Assembly: GCA_964017145.1 (NCBI GenBank)
Contig: OZ024841.1
Span: forward strand, 3,038,001-3,102,000
Length of the DNA: 64,000 bases
Source: Agrocybe praecox
Lineage: Eukaryota; Basidiomycota; Agaricomycetes; Agaricales; Agrocybaceae
Direction: 5' to 3'
A program made the translations under genes and the position numbers. The notes below the pieces were generated by a model, which saw only the letters and a list, made by a program, of their open reading frames with translations, had not been told where the DNA came from and did not search any database. Shown one piece after another: positions 47,203 through 60,190 of this stretch. Positions within the stretch are counted from its first letter, which is position 1. Each line of letters starts with the position of its first letter.

Positions 47203-47629
47203 ATGTGCAAACACGAAATGTTTGTCTTCTCTTCTTTTTCTTGATGCGTCACAACATTGGCTAATTAAGCTTTCAGAATCGGTGATTACTATAGAGGCTG
47301 CGGGGTATGGCGGCATTCCGAATTCATTCTTTCCGTTGATTTATTAATAGTTCTCGTTTTTTTTAAATAGCATTTCCATGGTCGCTACTACACTGGCGAG
47401 ATGCTCGACTGCAAGAACGATTGCTGCAAGACCAGCGTCTACCATAAACACAAAACCGCAACCAACTGTGGATGCCCAGAAGTGAGTTCCAGATCATTTC
47501 CTTACGGCTCGCGTCATTATCATTGTCATGCTCATGCTTTATTTTCGTCATAAGGTCATGGTCGAAGACAGGAAGGTTCAAAATATGTTCCAAGTTCCGT
47601 TCCCAGAATGCCAGCGTACTACACGCTAG
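47203..47629 (+). CDS. Small Cys/His-rich protein in four exons (76 aa)
   Basis: The exons are 47203-47219 (17 nt), 47277-47304 (28 nt), 47371-47481 and 47555-47629; together 231 nt in phase, 76 residues. The protein begins MCKHEI and contains GCGH, YYTGE, DCKNDCCKTS, HKHKTA, NCGCPE and RKVQNMF, with eight Cys and five His. The pattern C-x-H ... C-G-H ... D-C-x(3)-C-C ... C-x-C resembles widespread uncharacterised small fungal proteins starting MC-x(2)-E with a spaced C/H set, so zinc or other metal binding is likely. There is no signal peptide, so it is cytosolic or nuclear. The first donor is GTTTGT, weaker than usual, and is chosen because it alone restores the frame into exon 2. No long ORF marks this gene, so automated callers may miss it. 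Confidence 0.72.
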
Positions 47630-48282
47630 GTTATCTGTGCCGCTGCCACACAGACTTCACAAAACCAATCAGTCGTGGATGTGGTTATTTTGGCCAGGGA
47701 GTTTTATGCTATATTAATGTCTTTGGAAGACTTTTCTTTTTCTTGTTTTATGCTTTTCTTATTGCTATCGCGCTTTCCTGGTTACTACTTATGTATTGTA
47801 TTTTTTTTCTTACCAATAGTTTTCGACGATCCCTGTAGCCATATTACCCTTACTAGACGACCAGCTTATGCCATAGATCGTTCTCGAATTGCATTTATAT
47901 TATAAAAAATGATACGCCTCCACTTGGGTTAAACTTAGACAGGGGTTTGAGCTTAGCAGCTGGGCCGGAGTGCCGAGTAACTAGGTAATAGGTATGCACC
48001 TGGCACCATGAGTGAGGCACGTGCAGCATAATTGACTGTCTGAGGGTTGCGAGACTCGAGGGTTGCTGCTGTGGTCAAAACATACCTTGTTCCTATACTA
48101 CCACCACGATTTGCACGCTGGCTCTGCCTGATACAATTCATACGGTATGACTTCGCTAATTTCTAAGCAAAACCTAGAATTCAGTAACGACAATTTACAG
48201 GCATCCTGATAAAACCTGATTGTTTCCGATTGAAACCATCTTTTGAATTTGTTTTGAATTCAGTTCTTCCGGTTTTAGAGTT
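47630..48282. other. Intergenic
   Basis: T-rich 3' region of the small Cys-rich gene and the upstream region of the AIM3/BBC1-like gene. Nothing further seen. Confidence 0.5.
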
Positions 48283-50312
48283 ATGCCTTCATGTGAGCAT
48301 GCCAGAATCCAGATTCTACATCCCAGGAGGTCATTCATGTTTCTGACATGCAATATTTTAGTCGCTGAATTGAAAGCTAAAGCTGCCGGAGTAACATCAT
48401 CCGGCGTGCAAAAAGTTCAGAATGTTCGTGACAGAAATACAAGGTGAGTAATTGTCATGATACGGCGAAGAAATCGGACATCATCGTCTTAAACCAAATC
48501 TCGTTTAGCGTTCCTATGAAGAACACGAATTGGGATCCGTATAGTGGTGAACCACCGCCGCCACCTCCGCCACCTAGGACTATAATCAACAAAAGTACTA
48601 AACCTGCATTGGCAGCATTACCCCCACCTCCCAGTAGGACAGGGTCAACAGCATCTTCTTCTACAAGCAGAAATGCGTCAGCTTCACCTCAGCCTCCTCC
48701 TCCTGTTGCATCCACGAAACCGAGTTTAAATAAACCGCCTGTTCAAGCGAAACCGCCTCTGCCGATTCGGAAATCTAGCTCGCCTGTACCACAATTACCT
48801 CCTAGAAATTCAGGGGTGATGCCTCCACCTCCTCCACCCCCTAGGTCTGGGGCTGCAGCGGGATACAGTAGTCAATCTCTTGCTGTTCCAGTTCCTACTT
48901 CGGGTGTTCCACCACCACCACCTATCAAGCGGTCCACACGACCTGATTTATCAAGCCATAGGGTGTCCTCCGTTGTGCCCGCAGTAGCGGCGTATGCAGA
49001 GGAAAAGGACATCGATTGGACGAATCTTAGTGCAGAAGACAAAGAAGTGTTTTTCAGCTGGCTTGATGAATTCTTTGCCAATTTCGTACCTCCCACTGCC
49101 ATCCCTAATTCCAGTGCGTATCTCTCTTTTTTGGCGTCTGTCTAAATCTCAGTTTACCGAAAATTCAGGATCTTAGCTGTTCGACCTAAAGCTGCTCATA
49201 CCTTGTCACTATCCCACCCGCCTAAAACGATTTATGGATCGTCGGCGTTGGATCTAGCACATTACTTTTCACGTACGACACTTTGGGATACGGCTTGGTA
49301 TGCGACAACAGCAGGACCGCCGATACCACCCCCTCTAGTTGGTCGTACAGATCATTCATTTACGAGTTCGTGGAGATCGAAAGGATCGAACAAAACCGTT
49401 CAAATTGGGATACTTTTCTCTGATTTGAGCATGTTTTGGGGGACGCTTAATTTCATTATTACTACTGCTACAAAAAACAAAGACAACGTCGAACGCAGCG
49501 CAGCATACCTCGACCGACCCTCTGCACTGACCCGCGAGGAGCTCGTCGCCGCACACGAGACGTACGGAGAGACGATCGCGGCCTACGCAGAGTCCTTTGT
49601 GGACTCGGGGAAGTGCTGTGGTCGTGGTGAATGCTGGGATTTAGCGAACGAAGCGTTGAAATGTTTTAAGCAGTACGAGGAAACCATCCCTCCACCTGTT
49701 CCCAGCATCAGCAGGACCCATGGTCATTTGATATTTGCGGGCAAGGCTTTCGCCCGCAGTCGTAATCGCCAAGGACAACCTCATCTTGGGATACAAGGGG
49801 CCGGTGCGATCCATGGGAACACTGGGAATGCCAATACCGATAGGATGGAGATGATGGGACGCTGGAGAGGTGGAGATGACCGTGTTAGGAGAGGGGATAT
49901 CGTGGAATGGCGGAAAGTGAGAATTGGGATGAAGGATAGACCGACTGGCAGCTATTACACCTTGGGCGACCCGGACCATACAGCTGTGATCGTTCGCGAT
50001 GCTGTTCCTTTTTCTTCTTCGTCATCCTCATCTTTGTTGTCGATATCAAAGACAAAGACGACAAAAACGACCCTAACGGACGGCACTCATCTAAGTCCAG
50101 CAGATCTCGGGATCCTAGTGGTGATAGAACAGAGTTTGGGAAAGCTCCCGGAGAGGAGGGAGTATGATCTCGCGTTGCTCGAGGAGGGCGAGGTGTGGAT
50201 ATATCGGCCTGTTGGTATCCAGACTTATTTGGGAATTTCTGGGATTACTTCCGAGCCTGAATCGCTTGAAGGAGTGCCGGCGGGACGACGGGTGCTGCGG
50301 TTGGAGGTTTGA
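48283..50312 (+). CDS. AIM3/BBC1-like proline-rich actin-patch protein (610 aa)
   Basis: Exons 48283-48292, 48362-48443, 48509-49113 and 49177-50312 give 610 residues. The first exon is 10 nt and starts MPS|FAELK. The N-terminal segment (FAELKAKAAG...NVRDRNTSVP...NWDPY) is typical of AIM3-type proteins. Residues to about 180 are proline-rich, with runs of eight and seven prolines that would bind profilin or SH3 domains. The rest is the cysteine-proteinase-fold domain shared by yeast Bbc1 and Aim3: SSALDLAHYF, WDTAWY, PPLVGRT, GILFSDLSMFWG, CGRGECWDLANEAL, and a later DHTAVI. Cys (about 49632) and His (49977) sit where papain-like/CHAP folds keep theirs. There is no SH3 domain at the N-terminus, unlike Bbc1, so it is closer to Aim3. 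Role by family: cortical actin patches, with type-I myosin and Arp2/3 regulation. The downstream gene DIM1 is convergent. Confidence 0.82.
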
Positions 50313-51175
50313 GTGATTGATTGGTACTTCGTGTTCTCCCTTTTCGGGCACTGGTTTGAAAAAATTTATTTTGAACATTTGTTTTTCTTTTCCGGCTACC
50401 TTTTTATTGGACGTTGCATTGATTACTTCAACTTCATATCGCTCATGTATGCAGTACTTGATTATTGGATGTTGAATTGGAATTATGTTTCATATCGCCC
50501 ATGTGTGCCATGTACGTTCAAAACACCGTGTATAATTCAATTGTATATCATTATCATTATCATTATTATCGTCATCGTCATTACCTGCAAGCTTCTGCAA
50601 GTAATGAATACCGAATGGTCGGACTATTGATGACTGCATGATGCTTTTTTCATCGATCTAAAGCTATAGCTAGTTACAAGTACACCAGGGAGAGGATTGA
50701 ATTGATCTAAGTGATGAATAATTAATAGAAGCGCGTTGTTTCGAATGCTCCGGATCGTGGACGATTGATATCTTCGAACATTAATTCTCCGGGAAAAGAA
50801 ATGAAAGGAAAGATAAGGAGGGGAGGGGATTCATATCAGTGACCGGATGGAGGATTTCCTTTCGTCCACGTCACGTAATCGCCGTCGGGGACTAAGTAAC
50901 TGGCCAGCGAGCTCGAGCCCCGATGATTAACGATCTGGAGCAAGTAACCATGGCCCGTATCAGAATCCGAATCAGAAAAAGGATAAGAATCGCATTCCTC
51001 GTTCCTCGACCGCGGGTGTGGTCATGGCAAAGGTTTGTGATGTGTTTTTCAGATGTTCATGCTGGAGAAATTTTTTTGGTGTGCTTCAATCGCGGTACGA
51101 AAGAAACGTGGACGTGAACAAACATGCTAGATAGATAGGCAGAATCGGTTGCAAATGGATGGACGAAAAAATGCA
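50313..51175. other. Intergenic with ATC/ATT microsatellite
   Basis: 863 bp between convergent 3' ends. It contains a trinucleotide-type tract TATCATTATCATTATTATCGTCATCGTC at about 50547-50577 and A/G-rich stretches. No gene. Confidence 0.6.
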
Positions 51176-52643
<1,468 letters not shown>

Positions 52644-52863
52644 TTTTCGTTCGTAGTCTGGATGCGGGGTATAGACAAAAAAGAAAGAGAAAGAAAGTAG
52701 TGCTAGTCCAGGAGGTCTGGTGTAAAAGGATAATTTTAAATTACCAGTTCTCGTCACGTGTTGCTAAATCAATCAATTACATACAGATTTCAGAACCTTG
52801 TCATCTTATCTTCTTTCTTTCTCTTAACTTTCATCGTATCAAAACTTATACTAACGAGACAAA
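52644..52863. promoter_or_regulatory. Divergent promoter region of DIM1 and eIF2D
   Basis: Only 220 bp separate the two ATGs, so the promoters must share this stretch. It contains AGAAAG-rich (52680-52700) and TCTTTC-rich (52810-52825) tracts and no clear TATA box, as is common for ribosome-biogenesis genes. Confidence 0.65.
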
Positions 52864-55583
52864 ATGTTCAAGAAACCGCTGGGTACGCTCAAGACCTCCT
52901 CACCGCTAAAGAACTCCGATAGGCGAAAGCTCAAGCAGAGAATCATCGCGTCCTATTCTAACATAACGAATGAAGAAGGCGACATCTTGGTCCCTGATGG
53001 GATTTTATCCGTGAAATTCAATAATCACGTCGGAGAACCTGGTGTGCGCTCTTTCTTTTATCTTCAAAAGCATTCAAAAAGTCGGGAAAATACTGATGAA
53101 ATAGTGGTTTATGAATTATCAGGTGGCATATTTGAGCCCGGACGGCGATCCGCTATGGTTCACGATTGGGAAAAACTCTGACGAGCTCATACCGACGGTG
53201 TATACACTATGGAAGAAACAGGACTTGTTGCCGTTCCTATCTACACCCTCAGCTGTCATCCCTATCCTGGTCGGTGGTGCGGATCTCATGATACCAGGAG
53301 GTCAGTCATTTCAATATTAAACCCACTAAAATGTATTTTCAACGTCTCTTTTTCACCTAAGTTAGTCATCCATTGTCCATGCGACCTGGGAGAACGGCGG
53401 ATCGTCGCTATACGGCAGTATACGCGCAACAAGACTGATGAAAAACCAACCCTTTCTCCGCCGGTTGCGGTGGGTTGGATGGCGCTACCGAGCAATCAAC
53501 TGCGCGGTACGGCGGGTGAACGCAAGGGGAAAGCGGTACATGTTGCGCATACGTGGAAAGACCATTTGTGGGATATGGGTTCGAAGAAGGATATTCCACC
53601 GGATACGGTGATGGAGAGTGCTGGTGGGAGTGAAAGTGGGAATGCGGATGTTGAGGAAAACTCTGAGAGCGAAGAGGAGGAACACGAGGAAGAAGAATAC
53701 GCTCGCTCGGCAACTCCTCCACCAGCAAGCGAGCCACCTTCCAGTCCTACCACCGATGGTCCTTCCTCGTTACCAGCCCCAGCCGCGGAACCAAAAGCGC
53801 CTATGACAAACGGAATAACATACACCTCTGAAGAAATATCCACCCTTCTCAATTTTTCCCTCTACCAAGCTATCGCGACCCAACTTAAATCCTTGCCTGC
53901 ATCTGCGTTTCCAATTCCTGCGACGCAGTTCTACTCGACTTATATCCTTCCTTCGCGGCCTGCGTTCCCAACCCTCGCTTTGGTGCCTTCTTCGGGATCG
54001 GACTCTGCAGACTCCACCGCAAAAGAAGAACAAGAACCACCAATAATCTCAACCGAAATCTCAATAAAAACCTCCACCCATAAATCTCTCACTGCATTCC
54101 TCAAATCCGCCGAGAAAGCCTCATTGCTCACGCTTAAGCCTCCCCAGAAAAAGGCCTCTCCGGACGTGTTGGTTACGTCTGTGAACGCTGCGCATCCTAA
54201 TGTTGTTAGGCATGCGGGGTTTGCCACGGTGAGGGATGTGGAGGCGACTAAGTTGAAGAAGGAGAAGGCGGAGAAGGAGAGGGAGGGGGAGGGGGAAGGA
54301 AGGAAGGAGGTGATGATTAGGGAGTTGTGGAAGGCCCATCAGGAGTCGGTTGGGTTGGTTGAGGGGATGGGTGGGAGGTTTGTGTTTTCTTCTTTGTTTT
54401 CTTCTTTGTTTTCTTCTTTGTTTTCTTTTTCTTTTTTCTTCGATTTCTCTTCGATCTTTTATTATTATTATCTCTTTCACTTTCTCCGTCTTCTCCCTCT
54501 CTCATTTACGCGAAATCTATTCGACGCCACCTCTATCTCTAGAGGAGGCAGGAAGGCGGGCGTTAGGCACTGTGGAAGACACATTTGGAGTCAGTTGGGT
54601 TCGTTGAGGGAATAGGGGAAGGAGGTTTAGCGCGTTTCATCTCTTCCTTGCTTATACTTCCTTTTTTCTTCGATCTTTTCTTCGATCTTTCACCAATGTT
54701 TTCTCTCTTTCTTCTTTCTTTTTCTTTCCTCCTCGTTCTTCATCCTCTTTCTCTTTCCCGTTTACGCGAAATCTGACTGTTTTTATTTTCCTAACAGTAA
54801 AAACGACCTATATACCGCCCCAGAGATGCGAAACATGCTCAACTCGTATATAACGACACACGACCTCGTTAATAAGGGCGATCAGGCATATATCAACCTC
54901 GATGATTTGTTGTGTTCATGTGTTGCTGTTAAGCAGAAATCGAAGGGTAAGGGGAAGGATGTTGGTCGTGCAGGAGGGGTAGGAACAGGAATGGACGATG
55001 AAGGCACCCCGGAGTTTATGAGGCGCGACGAGCTGCTGCGGAAGATCCTTGGGAGGATGCAGAGTTGGTATGAGGTTGGGGTGGATGGAGGGGAGGATGT
55101 TCGGAAGTATGTGTTTTTTTTTGTCTCTTGTTTCTCGTCGTATATCCACTAATATCCACTAATATCCACTTGAACAGAAAAGGCACCCTCGAACCTATAA
55201 AAGTAGTCGTGAAGATACGTCAAGGGAGAAAAGCATCGACACTCATAACGGGCTTCGAGCCATTCGGGGTCGTCCATGCGGAAGAGATGGCGGAGGATTT
55301 GAGGAGGGTGTGTGCGGGTTCCACTTCGGGTACGTTTCTCTGCTTGCTTTTCTTAAGTGATACAAGTATTCTTACCCATCCTTCGTTTACGTTTCGCTTG
55401 GTTTTCCTTCGTACTTGTCTTCGTTTTGCAGTGTCGCCCATAGCTGGCAAACCAGCAGGATACGGCCAGGAAGTGCTTGTGCAAGGCAAGCAAATCAAAG
55501 CTGTGGTGGATTATTTGATGGGGAAGGGCATTCCGAAGAAGTGGATCGAGGGGGCGGATTTGTCTGGGTCGGGAAAAAAGTAG
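52864..55583 (+). CDS. TMA64: eIF2D / TMA64-type ribosome recycling factor (660 aa)
   Basis: Exons 52864-53043, 53123-53300, 53366-54377, 54798-55106, 55178-55329 and 55432-55583 give 660 residues. The order is as in eIF2D: an MFKKPL...SDRRKLKQRI start, a DUF1947-like/PUA module (PDGDPLWFTIGK, IPTVYTLWK, LPFLSTP, VLVGGADLMIPG, VAIRQYT), an acidic Glu-rich linker (about 215-240), a winged-helix region (about 290-420, LLNFSLYQAI...), a SWIB/MDM2-like segment (LYTAPEMRNMLNSYI) and a C-terminal SUI1 domain (VKIRQGRKASTLITGFE...GYGQEVLVQGKQ...DYLMGKGIP). eIF2D removes tRNA from the 40S subunit after termination and can aid reinitiation. The intron 54378-54797 is 420 nt because of an internal duplication. 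The gene diverges from DIM1. Confidence 0.93.
54314..54774. repeat. Imperfect ~256-bp tandem duplication across an eIF2D exon end and intron
   Basis: Segment 54314-54518 (exon end, donor, CT-rich intron start, ending TTTACGCGAAATCT) resembles 54561-54774, which has GAGTCAGTTGGGTTCGTTGAGGG and the same TTTACGCGAAATCT end. The second copy keeps GGAGGTTT at the donor position but is not used in the inferred model. A TTTTCTTCTTTG unit repeats four times right after the true donor. Confidence 0.75.
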
Positions 55584-56784
55584 GGGTTGGTTGGAGCCGA
55601 TTTCTTTGGGAACGTTTCTTGAACATATTGGAATCGTCCATCGCGTGAAATATTATGAATTGTGGGCGATATTTCCTCGATTCAGGCCGATTCGAGTGGT
55701 TGGTACAGACAATTTTTGTTATTTAGATTAAACGGACATGAGAATAAAGTGTACTATCTTCTTTCGTCTTTTTATGCTGTTACTCTCTTCTTACTTTCTT
55801 CTGCCAACATGTGGTCTTACTATGAGGCGTCCGCGTCAACCCGGTATTGCCCAAACGCAAGCATCAAAGGGGCGCGAAACATCCAGGGAGGATTTTGAGT
55901 GGCGGAGCATTGGCAACGATATGGGGGCGCGAATTGGACGTTTACACGAGCCCTGCATAGGCCTGCAAGAATTGAAGGCCACGCAATGACCACAAATTTC
56001 GATCACGGTCAGGATCAGAGAGAGGGGAGGCCAACCGTGAATATTATGCCATTCCCGCACTGCAGCAAGATATTTTTGAATCACGGAAACAAAAACCTGC
56101 TCAAATTGGGGGCAGAGATGAGGGAGGGGCATATTATAAGTGAATGGAGTCATCTTCATCTTTCTCTCTGTGACACGCACGTACCTGTAACCCATAACCT
56201 TTATTAGTGATACTAGGACAAAGGTATCAAATTACGCGTCTTCTGTTGATTCTTGTCATTGATGGTACGAAAATTTGGCATCAGCAACACATTTACTTAT
56301 CTGTTCGTGGCAGGAACGGATAAAGGATGTGCAATTTATTGCACAAACCAGCAGTAAGAGGGGAGAGAACCTAAAAATATTAAATCTAATCTGATATGTT
56401 TCACATCAATTCACTCGATCAGGATTCAGCGTACCTTAGCATCACATGATATATTTTGTTGATTGATTTCGGATGTGCGAAATTACCAAATACGCGCCAA
56501 CAGGGTCTTTCTTTGGAACCACCACCACCACCGTCGCCAACCGTTGTCGTTGTCGTTGTCACTACTGTCGTCGCGTAACCAGTATTGAAACGAACGAACG
56601 AACAACAGTCGCGTGGATAAATCCTCCGCTTTAATTCTTAATTCGCCCTGACGCTCCGCTCTTTTTCCTCACGTTCTCGTACAGAACCAATCTGCCGTCC
56701 GCTTCGGTCTTGAAACTTAAATTCAAACCGCTTCAGCCTCAGGCAAACTCTTACTCAAATATCAAATCTCACAAAATAAAATAA
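55584..56784. other. Intergenic
   Basis: 1.2 kb upstream of H2A.Z. Short simple repeats occur at 56518-56530 (ACC), 56545-56562 (GTTGTC) and 56592-56604 (CGAA). No supported gene. Confidence 0.5.
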
Positions 56785-57539
56785 ATGCCACCCAAATCGA
56801 AAACCGGGGGCGGTGGAGGGAAATCTCAGTCGGGCGCATCTGCATCTGCACTTGGCTCGCACCAGGCAGCGCAGACGAAGGTGGTACAGACGCGGAGTGC
56901 GAAAGCTGGGCTACAGGTGTGTTTCTGGCTTTATTACATTTATGTTGTGTTCTGTTTCTGGTTTTGGGACTTCGAGTTCTCCTTGATAAATGTTTAAACT
57001 CTTGTTTCGTTCACTCATTCACAGTCATCCAATTATTTGTTTACTTACTAACGAACCAATATCACACGCACAGTTCCCTGTCGGTCGTATCCATCGTTAT
57101 CTGAAGCAAAGGACACAGCACAATGTCCGGATTGGTGCGAAAGCAGCGGTTTATACGACTGCCATTTTGGAGTATTTGACGGCGGAAGTGTTAGAGCTTG
57201 CGGGTATGTGTTTTTTTTTGTTTTTTTTGTGTTCGAGTTGGTCATGTTGACGTTAATCCTTTTTAATCCTACCTACTCGTTCGCCCACTCCTCGTCTCTC
57301 CCACTTCCCTCGTACGCAATAAAATAAAAACTATAACGACAACAGGAAACGCATCGAAGGATCTTCGCGTAAAGCGCATCACACCGCGCCATCTGCAACT
57401 CGCCATCCGGGGTGACGAGGAGCTGGACACCCTTGTGCGCGCGACGATCGCTGGTGGAGGTGTCCTGCCATTCATTCATAAAACTCTGACGGGCAATATG
57501 AAGAATCCTGCAAAGAAGCCGGAGGTGATACAACAGTGA
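56785..57539 (+). CDS. HTZ1: Histone H2A.Z variant (151 aa)
   Basis: Exons 56785-56916, 57074-57203 and 57346-57539 give 151 residues. The histone fold reads [44 protein letters not shown], then [29 protein letters not shown]. The variant-specific [16 protein letters not shown] stretch, instead of the H2A IAQGGVLPNI with SQE tail, identifies H2A.Z. The N-terminal tail is Gly/Ser/Lys-rich and unusually long (about 44 residues before the fold), with an added SASALGS segment. The C-terminus [10 protein letters not shown] has no SQE phosphorylation motif. H2A.Z is placed by SWR1-type remodelers at promoters. Confidence 0.95.
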
Positions 57540-58516
57540 TTTGATGAATGTTAAATTCTGGACGTTGAAGACGCTGATGGAAGGAGAATCGATGATCTTG
57601 TTGGAGATGAAAGGACGAGAATTTTTTTCGTGTGGTGTTTTCTTCTTCGGACGGATTCGATGATTTTGAAAAAAGAAAAGAAAAAACCGGAAATCGCATA
57701 TCGAACCGGCACGTCGTCGTCGGCTTCATTGGCATCATTCGGCCTGTGCAAATACACTATGGACTCTTTCCCTCAATTCTGTTCCCTATCTCTTTGGTCA
57801 TCGTCAGAGATTATTCATTCTCAGTATTATTGCTTTTGCATCGCTTCAACAACTCCATGTTCAGATCCATTAGCTTCGTGCATCCTTCCAGCCAGTATGT
57901 TTATTTAACCCCTCGACATCCCAACTTTCAGCCCGGACGAAAATCCTATATTTTCGCTATTTCGTTTATCTTTTCTTCATCTCGTATCTTCATCTTCTCA
58001 CACCATACCACGTTCTGGTGATACATATATACACTCCTCGAATCTCCAGTCTTAACCACCTTACTTCTTAATGTCCAGACTGGTATTTGTATGTACCGTT
58101 TTCTTTTCTTTTTCCATTTCCTTTCTCTCTTTTGTCGTATGTTGCGTAGTTTAGTTTAGTTTAGTTTCAAGTATGTACGTACATAGCCTTATGTATATAG
58201 TAAAAGTTAGTCTTGACCCGAGTCTCTCATTGAAACTGTCCACTCTGACATGGGCGGTAAACAGGGCGCTTAATTTACGAGCTGTTGGTTCGACTTTGGG
58301 GCAAGGCCCAAGGGGCGTGAAAGGCTTTAGAGGTGAAATATCTATGGTTGATATGTATATTGAGATTCCTCAAAGGGATAATCAATGCTTTGAATTCCAA
58401 CAAGACGTGTATACGTATATAGTACAATTTGGTGGCAGCTGAGCGCACCCACCCATTTGTAACCTAATCAAAAAAAAAAAACCTTGAATTTGAGAGAAAA
58501 GTCCAGTGCCAGCTTC
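57540..58516. other. Intergenic / H2A.Z 3' region
   Basis: Open frames at 57630-58021 read through T-rich 3' sequence and have no family match. A TAGTT repeat sits at 58148-58167. Nothing else. Confidence 0.5.
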
Positions 58517-60190
58517 TCATACGTGTGGAATAAACGTAGACCACTTCACCAAATCAAGCGTACCCGGCTCGAGTTGTCTGAGCGAAAAGAACGCCTCCAC
58601 AAGCAAGCCCAGCCTCCCAAGGATATACATTGGGATGAGTACGACCATCGTGATCCATCCTACCGCAGCCGGGATAAAGAAGAGCACCCGCAGCGCCAAC
58701 GTTCTGCGCGTCCTTTCAGATTTCGGGATGCTATTGTAATACCTGTACAGCTTCATTGACCCCGAAGAGCAGAATATCGCAAGCGGGACGCTGAATATCG
58801 TGATACAGCATACGCGCCATATGATCCTCTCCTGTCGTGTTGGGAAGGTAAAGTTCCATCCGGCACAGTGGATCCCGGCGAAGACGAGTCCGACGAGGCA
58901 GGCACAGAAGTTGGTGAAGTACCGCACCTTCACGTCGGCGATGGGGTAGGAGTAGTACGAGGACACGCGGTCTTCGTAGACGTGTGGTTTCCATCGCCCG
59001 GATAGGGAACCGAGGTTGGTGTGTATGGAGAGGAAGGCGCGTTTAGGCCATTGGATGAATATGATGTGGGGGAGAGTCCATGAGAAGGTGTATTCTGTTG
59101 GAGGGATTAAGTATACTATGAGACGCCTTGAAGAGATTAGAAAGAGAGAATAACTCTTACCGAAGTTCTCGTCCCTGGGTGAGAGTAAAGTATTCTTTCG
59201 AACATAAGTCCATTCTAAAGGATTACAAGGATAAATACAGTCAATACCCTCAAACTGAAGCCACAGAGTCTTATTTTAATACTCACTCCCATCAGTTTCA
59301 ATTTCAGGCTCATCGCCCTCCTTCGTCTTCACCTCTATCCCAATAGTCTTTACCGGCCCAAACGGTTTATCCACCCAACAAATATACATCGCAAGATTCA
59401 CCGTCGCAAGCGCCGCAGTCGCCAACTCCAACTTCGTAATCGGCAACCCTTCGATATGCCTTGCGATGCACTGGAGTGAGAACCACAAGATCTGGATAAC
59501 GACTAGCGTACGAGCGAGGACACTTGTCGTACTAAGCTCGTCTATTTGTGATCTGGGGATCTTTGGAGGTTCGATGCGGCCTTTTTCGACTAGGATGAGC
59601 ATTTCTTCTGGGTTGATCACTCGGATTTTTTGCCCGTGCTTCCCGACTAGGACGAACCCTCCCATTTGGAGGAAGTGTCCGTGTGTTATTGTCCATGATG
59701 TCCATCCCTTAGCTTGAGATAGAAATGATGTTAATTACACATGAACGGTCGAGGCAGAATTAGACGCGCGGGGCGCTTATTGACTCATCGATTCACCTTT
59801 GAACTGCTTCTCCAATTCCCGCGCACCATGCCACTGCCGCATGGCCCAGAAGATCATCGCTTCTGGTACGACGATTGCCCAGAACATGTACGCGAGGTGC
59901 CGGAGGTGCATGCTCATCTTGTGCTCGTTGAACCCGTGCATATTGGGGTGAACAGACACCCAGGAGCAGGCGACCATCGTACCTATGCAGCTCCAGATGA
60001 TGTCTTCAATTGAGCGGTGATTTGTGAGTGATAATGATGATGGTGTTTGCGTCTGGCATGATGGGATAATCACGGTACTTGTGCCATTGGTGATGATGCT
60101 GCTTGGAGATATTAGGGAGGCAGTCGTAGGAGCTCCGAGAGCGACGAAGGTGTGTTTTGCTAGGTATGAAATGAGCAATGCGAGAAACAT
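58517..60190 (-). CDS. Uncharacterised polytopic fungal membrane protein (483 aa)
   Basis: Exons 59797-60190, 59287-59712, 59161-59214 and 58517-59094 give 483 residues. An N-terminal signal-like segment is followed by RSIEDIIWSCIGTMVACSWVSVHPN and FWAIVVPEAMIFWAMRQWHGA, then TITHGHFLQMGGF. About seven further hydrophobic segments follow to the C-terminus. The order of W-S-C-x(6-9)-W-x-S-V-H-P-N, WA-x-RQ and THG-x-F-x-x-MGGF defines a common integral membrane family in Ascomycota and Basidiomycota with no known function. An exon boundary at CAAG|CTAAGG (59712) and the 54-nt third exon are set by phase; shorter alternatives break the frame. It may sit in the plasma membrane or ER. Confidence 0.82.

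Noticed and set aside
57630..58021. Open frames of 92-129 codons after H2A.Z
   Set aside because: They lie in T-rich 3' sequence, overlap in two frames and match no family; probably untranslated region.
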